Source: Dehalococcoidia bacterium (GTDB lineage Bacteria > Chloroflexota > Dehalococcoidia > Dehalococcoidales > CSSed11-197). From it: a stretch of DNA of 5,370 nucleotides. The notes below the pieces were generated by a model that was not told where the DNA came from, searched no databases, and saw only the letters and a program-made list of their open reading frames with translations. The position numbers and the translations under genes are program-made. This document shows positions 1 to 5,370 of this stretch, piece after piece. The number at the start of each line of letters is the position of its first letter. Within the stretch, counting starts at the first letter, position 1. Location of the stretch: NCBI GenBank assembly GCA_003563865.1, contig PWTP01000134.1, forward strand, positions 1 through 5,370. The letters are read 5' to 3'.

Positions 1-59
1 AACTGCCCTCTTTTTCGCAAGAACAGGTAACTGTAAATTGCTTGCTCCTACTCTACTTG

Positions 60-79
60 CACATTTTCACACATCACAT
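60..79 (+). repeat. Three CACAT direct repeats next to the promoter -35 box
   Basis: The pentamer CACAT occurs at 60-64, 70-74 and 75-79. The first two copies are exactly 10 bp apart, so they lie on the same face of the helix. The third abuts the second and overlaps the first base of the predicted -35 hexamer. This is where a transcription activator would bind, but the pentamer is short and the region is A/C-rich, so chance is possible. I recognise no known regulator site; it is not a good palindrome and does not match FNR or Rex consensus sites. Confidence 0.25.
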
Positions 80-108
80 TGAAACAAGTTTACGAAAAGT
101 GATATACT
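79..108 (+). promoter_or_regulatory. Predicted sigma-70-type promoter of the nuo operon
   Basis: The -35 box TTGAAA (79-84) and the -10 box TATACT (103-108) each match the housekeeping consensus at 5 of 6 positions. They are separated by an 18-bp spacer. A TG dinucleotide at 100-101 gives an extended -10 (TGaTATACT). Transcription would start near 115, leaving a pyrimidine-rich leader of about 43 nt before the nuoA ATG at 158. No terminator or attenuator hairpin is apparent in the leader. The position directly upstream of the first gene of a packed gene row supports the call. It is a prediction from sequence only. Confidence 0.6.
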
Positions 109-157
109 ACCTGCCCCCTTTCTTTGTACGAAATAAAACCTCGACTTTGGAAAAAAT

Positions 158-529
158 ATGCTACTTGAATTTAGCTTGATAGCCCTTTTTATTTTATTAG
201 TTCTGGGTTTTGCTACCAGCCTGATACTCATTCCCGTTGCTTTGAGAAAAATTGGAGCTGTTCCCAGAACATACAACCCGGTCAAAGCCGAGCCTTATGA
301 GTGTGGCCTTGAAACCATAGGTCCTACCTGGGTGCAATTCAATGTACGTTATTATTTCTATGCCCTCCTTCTTATAACCTTCGACATTACTGTTATATTC
401 GTTTACCCCTGGGCAGTCGAGCTTAAAAACCTGGGCGCAGGCAGCCTGGGTTCTATTTTTGGCTTTTTGGCCATCCTGGGTGTTGGATACGTATATGCCT
501 GGCGCAAAGGAGCGCTTGAATGGAAATAA
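158..529 (+). CDS. nuoA: NADH-quinone oxidoreductase subunit A (NuoA / ND3 family)
   Basis: This 123-residue membrane subunit of complex I helps form the quinone tunnel and E-channel beside NuoH. Length and layout fit the family: TM1 at about 5-27, a loop with PYECG (46-50, Cys49), TM2 at about 64-86 and TM3 at about 98-116. The TM2 signature [14 protein letters not shown] and the C-terminal [14 protein letters not shown] are typical. The start is the first ATG after an in-frame stop at 134-136, so no upstream start is possible. Its ribosome site is weak (GGA at 149-151). One oddity stands out: the near-invariant FD(V/I/L)E motif of TM2 reads FDIT. Asp76 is kept, but the following glutamate (Glu81 of E. 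coli NuoA) is Thr78. It is the first gene of the operon, and its last 10 bp overlap nuoB. Confidence 0.96.
   Translation: MLLEFSLIALFILLVLGFATSLILIPVALRKIGAVPRTYNPVKAEPYECGLETIGPTWVQFNVRYYFYALLLITFDITVIFVYPWAVELKNLGAGSLGSIFGFLAILGVGYVYAWRKGALEWK
506..512 (+). promoter_or_regulatory. Shine-Dalgarno site of nuoB inside the end of nuoA
   Basis: AAAGGAG lies 7 nt before the ATG at 520. It decides the nuoB start in favour of 520 over the in-frame ATG at 547, which has no comparable site. The site is inside nuoA coding sequence, as expected for translationally coupled overlapping genes. Confidence 0.75.
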
Positions 530-1107
530 AAAGCCAGCAATCGAGCATGAATATTGATCTTCATGAAGGCAGGCTAATTGAAGAACTCAAAAGAAGCTCC
601 TGTGAAATGATGCCTGAACCATCCGAATGGCTGGATGAAGAAATTAAAAGAAATATTATTGTCAGTACTGTAGACAAATTATTGAACTGGGGGCGAAAAA
701 CCTCTCTCTGGACTGAAACAGCGTTTACCGCATGCTGCACCTTCGAATTTATCAGCCTTTCTTCCCCACGTTTTGACATAGCCCGTTTTGGAATGGAAGT
801 GTTGCGCAGTTCTCCGAGGCATGCAGACTTGATTATTACCGCAGGCACATTGACCTGGAAAATGGCTCCGCAAATCAAGCGGATTTATGATCAGATGGCT
901 GAACCAAAGTGGGTTATCGCCATGGGTTCTTGTGGCATAAGTGGTGGTATTTTTGCTGATTCCTATTCTGTTGTACCTGGCTACAACCGTATTTTACCGG
1001 TGGATGTATATATACCGGGTTGCCCGCCACGTCCGGAAGCCTTGATGGCAGGTATTGAAAGATTGAGAAAAAAGATTGAGAAAAAAAGTTTTACAAAGGT
1101 TGATTAA
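520..1107 (+). CDS. nuoB: NADH-quinone oxidoreductase subunit B (NuoB / PSST family)
   Basis: NuoB sits in the connecting arm of complex I and carries [4Fe-4S] cluster N2, the last redox centre before the quinone. The 195-residue product has all four expected ligands: tandem Cys72-Cys73, Cys138 (MGSCGISGG) and Cys168 ([10 protein letters not shown]). The flanking family blocks [22 protein letters not shown] and EPKWVIAMG are also present. About 44 residues precede the usual NuoB core, and Cys28 in that extension is not a conserved ligand. The usual sequence around the tandem cysteines (for example WPATFGLACCAIEMM in Thermus Nqo6) is changed here to [15 protein letters not shown], so the N2 surroundings are divergent although the ligands are intact. 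The start at 520 is backed by AAAGGAG. The gene overlaps nuoA by 10 bp and is followed by nuoC after 7 bp. Confidence 0.97.
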   Translation: MEIKSQQSSMNIDLHEGRLIEELKRSSCEMMPEPSEWLDEEIKRNIIVSTVDKLLNWGRKTSLWTETAFTACCTFEFISLSSPRFDIARFGMEVLRSSPRHADLIITAGTLTWKMAPQIKRIYDQMAEPKWVIAMGSCGISGGIFADSYSVVPGYNRILPVDVYIPGCPPRPEALMAGIERLRKKIEKKSFTKVD

Positions 1108-1114
1108 GTAACAA

Positions 1115-1564
1115 ATGACCACAACCATGAAGGGTAAGCAAGTGTTTGATATGCTCAAAGGGGAACTTGCTTCTGCAATTGTCGAAGTTCAAGATGAATG
1201 CCTGGTAGTCAAACCTGCAAAACTAACCGAAGTTGCAGGGTTTATCAAACATACACAGGGGTTGGAATTTGATTACCTTTCTTCTGCCACCGGTATTGAC
1301 TACCCTGATTATTTTGAAGTGGTTTACCTTTTCTATTCACTGGAAAAAAATCACCGCTTTACCCTGAGGATACGTTGTGCCGACAAGGCTGATCCGGTCG
1401 CGCCTTCGCTTACCTGCCTCTGGATGGGAGCTGATTTGCAGGAACGGGAAATATATGACCTGCTGGGAATAAAATTTTCTGGCCACCCCTTACTTAAACG
1501 TATCTTTATGTGGGAAGGCTTTGAGGGCCACCCATTACGTAAGGATTTTAAAAATGGTTTTTAA
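1115..1564 (+). CDS. nuoC: NADH-quinone oxidoreductase subunit C (NuoC, 30-kDa subunit)
   Basis: NuoC is a soluble structural subunit of the connecting arm. It packs against NuoD and NuoI and carries no cofactor. The 149-residue product ends with the diagnostic block of the family: QEREIYDLLGI (109-119), then GHPLLKRI (123-130), then GHPLRKDF (138-145). It is a stand-alone NuoC, not a NuoCD fusion as in E. coli. The ATG at 1115 is the first possible start, because an in-frame TAA lies at 1109-1111. The only SD-like sequence (AAAGG, 1095-1099) is too far upstream, so translation probably depends on coupling to nuoB, which ends 7 bp earlier. An ATG at 1127 (residue 5) is an alternative start but has no better ribosome site. 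Its last 11 bp overlap nuoD. Confidence 0.96.
   Translation: MTTTMKGKQVFDMLKGELASAIVEVQDECLVVKPAKLTEVAGFIKHTQGLEFDYLSSATGIDYPDYFEVVYLFYSLEKNHRFTLRIRCADKADPVAPSLTCLWMGADLQEREIYDLLGIKFSGHPLLKRIFMWEGFEGHPLRKDFKNGF
1541..1545 (+). promoter_or_regulatory. Shine-Dalgarno site of nuoD inside the end of nuoC
   Basis: AAGGA lies 8 nt before the ATG at 1554. It supports 1554 as the nuoD start over the longer in-frame reading from TTG at 1521. The 11 extra residues of that longer reading do not resemble NuoD. Confidence 0.7.
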
Positions 1565-2657
1565 GACTGAACCATTTATCTTAAACCTTGGGCCAATCCA
1601 TCCGAGCACTCATGGAGTGTTCAGAATGAGGGTGGTTGTTGATGGCGAGGTCATTACCGATATTGAGCCTGTATTCGGTTATTTGCATCGCGGTATCGAA
1701 AAGTTGGCTGAAAACAAAACTTATAAGCAAATTATACCGCTTACAGACCGAATGGATTATGTTGCGGCTATGAATAATAACCTGGCTTATGCAATAACAG
1801 TGGAAAAACTGGCAGGCATTGAAGTTCCCGAACGTGCCGAATATATCCGGGTTATTATGAGCGAACTCCAGAGAATTGTCAGTCACTTGATAGGCATCGG
1901 TTCGTTCTTCAACGATATGGGTACCTTCTTTACCCCATTCGTTTACATGTTTACCGGAAAAGAAAAAATCACCGATTTACTTGAAATGGTCAGCGGGCAA
2001 AGGCTTCTTCACAATTACATGCGTTTCGGTGGCGTTAGTGGTGATTTACCCCCGGAGTTTTTACCGGCTTTACGCAAATTCCTAAGAGAAATGCCCCCCG
2101 AAATTGATATGTATGATCGGTTGCTCAAAGAAAATGAAATTGTCCTGGCCAGAAGTAAAAATGTGGGCATATTAACCCGTGAAATGGCCATTAATGCTTC
2201 AGCCTCGGGTCCGGTTCTCAGGGCATCCGGGGTTAAAAGGGACATGCGTAAAGCCGACCCTTACTCCGTTTACGACCGCTTTGATTTTGATGTACCCGTT
2301 GCCTGTAACGGAGATTGCTATGACCGATATCAGGTGAGAATTGAAGAAATGCGCCAAAGCATAAGGATAATAGAACAGGCGGCTGCCGGTATACCGGAAG
2401 GAGAAGTAATTAACCCGGTGCCGCTTCGTTTCCAGCCCCCTGCAGGAGAAGTATACGGCTTTATTGAAGGAAGTAAAGGCGAACTGGGTTTTCATATTGT
2501 TTCTGATGGTTCTGCCAGGCCATACCGCCTTCATGTCAGGGCGCCTTCACTTATCAATTTAACTGCTTTGAAAAACATGCTCACTGGATGGAAGGTAGCC
2601 GATGTTATGGTTATTTTCGGCAGCATTGATATTTGCCTTGGAGAAGTTGATAGATAA
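1554..2657 (+). CDS. nuoD: NADH-quinone oxidoreductase subunit D (NuoD, 49-kDa subunit)
   Basis: NuoD is the hydrogenase-related large subunit that, with NuoB, forms the quinone headgroup pocket next to cluster N2. The 367-residue product begins MVFKTEPF and reaches the signature HPSTHG at 16-21. Lined up with Thermus Nqo4 from memory, His20 corresponds to His38, Tyr69 (DRMDY) to Tyr87 and Asp121 to Asp139, so the quinone-contacting residues are kept. GYLHRGIEK (42-50) and the C-terminal GSIDICLGEVDR are also typical. It is shorter than Thermus Nqo4 (about 409 residues). Part of this is a missing segment of about 20 residues just before GEVYGFIEGSKGELG, which I believe is also absent from some other compact NuoD proteins. 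The usual GPQHP is GPIHP (Ile15). The gene overlaps nuoC by 11 bp and shares one base with nuoH (TAATG). Confidence 0.96.
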   Translation: MVFKTEPFILNLGPIHPSTHGVFRMRVVVDGEVITDIEPVFGYLHRGIEKLAENKTYKQIIPLTDRMDYVAAMNNNLAYAITVEKLAGIEVPERAEYIRVIMSELQRIVSHLIGIGSFFNDMGTFFTPFVYMFTGKEKITDLLEMVSGQRLLHNYMRFGGVSGDLPPEFLPALRKFLREMPPEIDMYDRLLKENEIVLARSKNVGILTREMAINASASGPVLRASGVKRDMRKADPYSVYDRFDFDVPVACNGDCYDRYQVRIEEMRQSIRIIEQAAAGIPEGEVINPVPLRFQPPAGEVYGFIEGSKGELGFHIVSDGSARPYRLHVRAPSLINLTALKNMLTGWKVADVMVIFGSIDICLGEVDR

Positions 2658-3760
2658 TGACAGAAACACTATTAATTACAGTAAGTGCGCGGCCGGAAAC
2701 AAGTTCGGAGTTCTGGTTGCATTTGCTGTTGTTTGGGTTGGGTATTATTATCGTGCTCCTTACCAGTGTAATGTTGTTCATATGGCTGGAGCGCAGGCTG
2801 ATTGGACGTTTCCAGCTTAGACCGGGTCCTAACCGAGCTGGTCCTTTCGGGCTGTTGCAACCACTTGCCGATGTGATCAAAGTTTTAACCAAAGAAGACA
2901 TTATCCCTAACAGGGCTGACAAAATTATTTTTTGGGTGGCTCCTGTTGTATCGTTGGCCCCGGTCATACTAATTCTGGCGGTGGTGCCAATAGCCGATAG
3001 CGTTTTGCTGGCTGACCTCAACATAGGAGTCCTTTATGTTATAGCAATAAGCTCAATAGTCTCTCTGGGTGTTTTTATGGCCGGCTGGGCTTCATATAAC
3101 AAATATTCAATGATAAGCGCCATGCGCTCTGTTGCCCAGCTGGTAAGCTACGAAATGCCGCTTATTCTTTCGATGGCCGGGGTGGTCATTCTGGCCGGCT
3201 CACTTTCATTAAATGATATCGTTAAAGCCCAATCAATTCCATTCATAATTCTACAGCCGGCAGGCTTTTTCGTATTTTTCATAGCCAGCCTGGCCGAAAT
3301 TAACCGGACTCCTTTTGACTTGCTTGAAGCCGAATCAGAACTTGTAGCCGGTTATAATATTGAATATTCAGGCATGAAATTTGCCACCTTCTACCTGGCC
3401 GAATATTGCGAAGCGGTTGTCTTTTCGGCACTTGCTGCTACTCTTTTCTTTGGTGGCTGGCAAGGGCCGTGGCTACCTCCGATAATCTGGTTACTGTTGA
3501 AAACCGTTCTGGTATTTTCTTTCATTGTATGGATAAGGGCTACTTTGCCCAGGCTGCGCATTGACCAGGTAATGAACTTTGCATGGAAATTTTTATTACC
3601 GCTTGCTATATTGAACCTCCTTATAACCGGCCTTAGCGTATCATTGTGGCCTGAAGCTCCTCTATGGATTACAGGCATAGCCAGTTTGGTTTTGCTGGTA
3701 GTGTATGTTCTCTTCTGGTCCAAGTTTTTTAAACCGGGAGGAAAAACAGTTGCAGTTTAA
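2657..3760 (+). CDS. nuoH: NADH-quinone oxidoreductase subunit H (NuoH / ND1 family)
   Basis: NuoH is the membrane subunit that forms most of the quinone tunnel and links the connecting arm to the proton-pumping arm. The 367-residue product is rich in hydrophobic helices; the first is at about 22-44. It carries the family blocks ERRLIGRFQ (45-53) and GPNRAGPFGLLQPLADVIK (57-75), Glu166 in SYE, and the acidic loop AEINRTPFDLLEAESELVAG (213-232) with Glu214, Asp221, Glu224, Glu226 and Glu228. NIEYSGMKFA and RATLPRLRIDQVM follow. One position in the loop differs from the usual FDLPEAE: Leu223 replaces the conserved proline. The ATG shares a base with the nuoD stop (TAATG). GGAG at 2640-2643 is 13 nt away, so translation is probably coupled to nuoD. 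No nuoE, nuoF or nuoG lies between nuoD and this gene. Its end overlaps the next gene by 11 bp. Confidence 0.97.
   Translation: MTETLLITVSARPETSSEFWLHLLLFGLGIIIVLLTSVMLFIWLERRLIGRFQLRPGPNRAGPFGLLQPLADVIKVLTKEDIIPNRADKIIFWVAPVVSLAPVILILAVVPIADSVLLADLNIGVLYVIAISSIVSLGVFMAGWASYNKYSMISAMRSVAQLVSYEMPLILSMAGVVILAGSLSLNDIVKAQSIPFIILQPAGFFVFFIASLAEINRTPFDLLEAESELVAGYNIEYSGMKFATFYLAEYCEAVVFSALAATLFFGGWQGPWLPPIIWLLLKTVLVFSFIVWIRATLPRLRIDQVMNFAWKFLLPLAILNLLITGLSVSLWPEAPLWITGIASLVLLVVYVLFWSKFFKPGGKTVAV
3736..3741 (+). promoter_or_regulatory. Shine-Dalgarno site for the NuoI-GltD gene
   Basis: GGGAGG lies 8 nt before TTG at 3750 and is the strongest ribosome site in the window. It favours the TTG over the in-frame ATG at 3789, whose only purine-rich sequence (AAAGGG) ends 1 nt before the ATG, too close to work well. 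The TTG reading also includes the NuoI-like residues GEGIVKG. Confidence 0.7.
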
Positions 3761-5370
3761 ACATTCGGGCGAAGGCATTGTAAAGGGCATGGCTGTGACC
3801 TGGAGCCATCTTTTTAAAAAGATAGTTACAACACAGTATCCTGAACAGCGTCTTAATGTCTCAAAACGTATACGTGGTACCGAACTGGGGTGGTCTCCTG
3901 ATAATTGCACAGGCTGCCTGCTGTGCCAAACCAGTTGCCCGCATGCTTGTATAACAATTGAAACTGCAGGATGCAGATCAGTGCAAATACCGGCTCCATG
4001 TACATCTGCCTGCCCTGCCAATGTTGATGCTGCTCGATATATCGACCTTCTTTCCCGAGGTAAAACCGGCGAGGCAGTAGCTGTTATTCGCGAAAGAATA
4101 CCCTTCCCGGTTGTGTGCGCCTATGTCTGTGCCCACCCTTGCGAGGCCAGATGCACTCGCGGTCAACTGGACCAGCCGGTAGCCATCCGCATGCTTAAAC
4201 GCTATGCTGTTGATAATGATAACGGTATATGGAAGTCAAAAGCCCGCAATGCCTCTCCCAGTGGTAAAAAAGTAGCCGTAATCGGAGCGGGCCCTGCAGG
4301 GCTTACTGCAGCATATTACCTGTCCCGAAAAGGGGGCCACTCTGTTACTGTTTTTGATGATTTACCTGAAGCCGGTGGCATGGTCAGAGTGGGAATACCG
4401 GAATACCGCCTGCCAAAACACCTTCTTGACCGGGATATAAATGAAATCAAGCAACTCGGTGTTGTATTTAAAATGAACACCTCTATCAGTTTGCCTGAAA
4501 AGTTGCTTGATGAAGGGTTTGATGCAATTGTTGTGAGCATCTGCGCACACCAAAGCAGCCGTTTGCGGGTTCCGGGCGATGATGACCCCCGGGTTCTTGG
4601 CGGGGTAGAGTTTTTAAGGTCTGTTAACATGGGTAAAAAAGTAGAACTGGGCAACCGGGTTGTTGTGGTGGGTGGTGGAAATACAGCAATGGACGTTGCC
4701 CGCACTGCTGTACGTCTTGGTGTAAAAGAAGTGAGACTGGTATACCGGCGCTCCAGGGCGGAAATGCCGGCAACCTGTGAAGAAATTGAGGATGCCGAAA
4801 CAGAAGGTGTAATAATGATGCTTCTTACCAACCCTTCAAGAGTAATTTATGATAACGGCAAATTAATACTTGAGTGTTCGAAAATGCGCTTGGGCAGCTT
4901 TGATGATAGCGGCCGGCGTAAACCCGAACCCATCACGGGCAGCGAATTTAATTTGAAAGTTGACAGCATTATTGCCGCTGTTGGCCAGAAGACGGTAGTT
5001 TCTGAGGATTTTGGCCTTGAACTTGAGCAGGGCAACGTTAAAGTAGATGATAATATGATGACCAGCATCAACGGGATATTTTCTGCCGGAGATTGTGCTA
5101 CTGGTGCAGCAACCATAATTGAGGCCATTGCCGGTGCTAGAAAAGCAGCTATATCAATTGATAAATATCTAGGTGGCAGTGGCGATATTTCCGAAACACT
5201 TGCACCTGAGGATAACTGCACAACAACAGGTGAAGACAAAGTGGAATTTGGCACCCGCCCGGCCTTTCCCATGATAGATTTGCAAAAAAGGTTGACCACC
5301 TTTGAAGGAGTTGAAAAAAGCTGGGACGAGCTTGCAGCTAAATATGAGACTTCGAGGTGCCTGAAATGCG
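3750..5370 (+). CDS. NuoI-like ferredoxin fused to a GltD/NfnB-like NADPH:FAD oxidoreductase (partial, right edge)
   Basis: 540 codons are visible and the frame is open at the edge. Residues 7-71 match NuoI, the complex I connector: an N-terminal helix, QYPE (29-32), RIRG (40-43) and one motif Cys53-x2-Cys56-x2-Cys59-x3-Cys63-Pro. The second NuoI motif does not follow. From about residue 80 the protein is a GltD-type module. It has PCTSACP (Cys84, Cys88) and Cys123, Cys127, Cys131 and Cys135 (CAHPCEARC), enough for at least one [4Fe-4S] cluster. FAD site GAGPAGL (179-185) and GIPEYRLP (215-222) follow. The NAD(P)-binding fold has GGGNTAMDVAR (308-318) and YRRSRAEMPA (332-341), which suggests NADPH. 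The second FAD segment is SAGD (445-448). RCLKC (536-540) closes the window and may open another Fe-S region. The family transfers electrons between NADPH and Fe-S clusters through FAD. Its place in the operon suggests it is the electron-input subunit replacing NuoEFG and NuoI. E. coli AegA shows that ferredoxin-GltD fusions exist; here the ferredoxin part is NuoI-like. Confidence 0.9.
   Translation, partial: MQFKHSGEGIVKGMAVTWSHLFKKIVTTQYPEQRLNVSKRIRGTELGWSPDNCTGCLLCQTSCPHACITIETAGCRSVQIPAPCTSACPANVDAARYIDLLSRGKTGEAVAVIRERIPFPVVCAYVCAHPCEARCTRGQLDQPVAIRMLKRYAVDNDNGIWKSKARNASPSGKKVAVIGAGPAGLTAAYYLSRKGGHSVTVFDDLPEAGGMVRVGIPEYRLPKHLLDRDINEIKQLGVVFKMNTSISLPEKLLDEGFDAIVVSICAHQSSRLRVPGDDDPRVLGGVEFLRSVNMGKKVELGNRVVVVGGGNTAMDVARTAVRLGVKEVRLVYRRSRAEMPATCEEIEDAETEGVIMMLLTNPSRVIYDNGKLILECSKMRLGSFDDSGRRKPEPITGSEFNLKVDSIIAAVGQKTVVSEDFGLELEQGNVKVDDNMMTSINGIFSAGDCATGAATIIEAIAGARKAAISIDKYLGGSGDISETLAPEDNCTTTGEDKVEFGTRPAFPMIDLQKRLTTFEGVEKSWDELAAKYETSRCLKC

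Noticed and set aside
58..74. Rex- or FNR-like operator upstream of the promoter (TTGCACATTTTCACACA)
   Set aside because: It has a suggestive TTG...CACA outline but is not palindromic and fits neither consensus.
3..179. Open + strand frame at the left edge that might be the tail of an upstream gene
   Set aside because: The product has no recognisable family signature and would run through the predicted promoter and into nuoA. Another frame open from 2 to 82 is equally featureless. The region reads as intergenic.
561..878. 105-residue - strand frame opposite nuoB
   Set aside because: It is antisense to conserved NuoB coding sequence, with no family features and no separate promoter or SD context.
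1521..1553. Longer nuoD start at TTG 1521 (11 extra residues)
   Set aside because: The ATG at 1554 has AAGGA 8 nt upstream and gives the usual NuoD N-terminus; the extra residues are the nuoC 3' end read in another frame.
2611..3024. 137-residue - strand frame and a 72-residue + strand frame (2602-2820) over the nuoD/nuoH junction
   Set aside because: Both overlap the well-supported nuoD and nuoH in other frames and resemble no protein.
3789..3791. ATG 3789 as the start of the fusion gene
   Set aside because: Its purine-rich sequence is only 1 nt from the ATG, while TTG 3750 has GGGAGG at 8 nt and retains NuoI-like N-terminal residues. It remains a fallback.
4316..4831. 171-residue open frame on the - strand
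   Set aside because: It lies wholly opposite the flavin module, which has clear family motifs on the + strand. The - strand product is Ser/Thr/Arg-rich low-complexity sequence with no recognisable domain.
4847..5299. 150-residue open frame on the - strand
   Set aside because: It is antisense to the second FAD segment of the fusion gene, has no recognisable motif, and fits a codon-bias shadow.

Overview
The window holds the first part of a respiratory complex I (nuo) operon from an anaerobic bacterium. A good sigma-70-type promoter (79-108) sits in the only sizeable non-coding stretch (1-157). It is followed on the + strand by nuoA, nuoB, nuoC, nuoD, nuoH and a sixth gene that runs off the right edge. 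The genes are tightly packed (overlaps of 10, 11, 1 and 11 bp and one 7-bp gap), so they are very probably one transcript. I see no RNA gene, CRISPR array, insertion sequence or terminator.

nuoABCDH are intact and recognisable by family motifs. NuoB keeps the four Cys ligands of cluster N2, NuoD keeps the His/Tyr/Asp set of the quinone pocket, and NuoH keeps its quinone-tunnel and E-channel acids. nuoC and nuoD are separate genes. No nuoE, nuoF or nuoG (the NADH-oxidising module) lies between nuoD and nuoH. This compact layout is known from Dehalococcoidia and other Chloroflexota, and also from some other lineages. Together with a GC content that looks mid-40s by eye (not counted), it suggests an anaerobic Chloroflexota-like bacterium. 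That placement is tentative.

The striking part is the sixth gene (TTG start at 3750, open to 5370, 540 codons visible). Where nuoI is expected, the first ~71 residues look like the start of NuoI: the N-terminal helix, the QYPE and RxRG motifs, and one CxxCxxCxxxCP motif. The frame then passes without interruption into a GltD/NfnB-like NADPH:FAD oxidoreductase with its own Fe-S Cys cluster, two Rossmann folds and a YRRS-type NADPH loop. The second NuoI cluster motif is absent from the visible part. A new Cys motif (RCLKC) begins at the very end of the window, so another Fe-S segment may follow.

The working model is a complex I in which a flavin/NADPH module is fused to the NuoI-type connector and replaces NuoEFG. 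Electrons would flow NADPH -> FAD -> Fe-S -> N2 (NuoB/NuoD) -> quinone, or in reverse, coupled to ion translocation by NuoH and antiporter subunits expected downstream. NuoA also lacks a glutamate that is nearly universal next to its conserved aspartate, and NuoB has an altered sequence around its tandem N2 cysteines. The proton path and N2 environment may therefore be unusual too.
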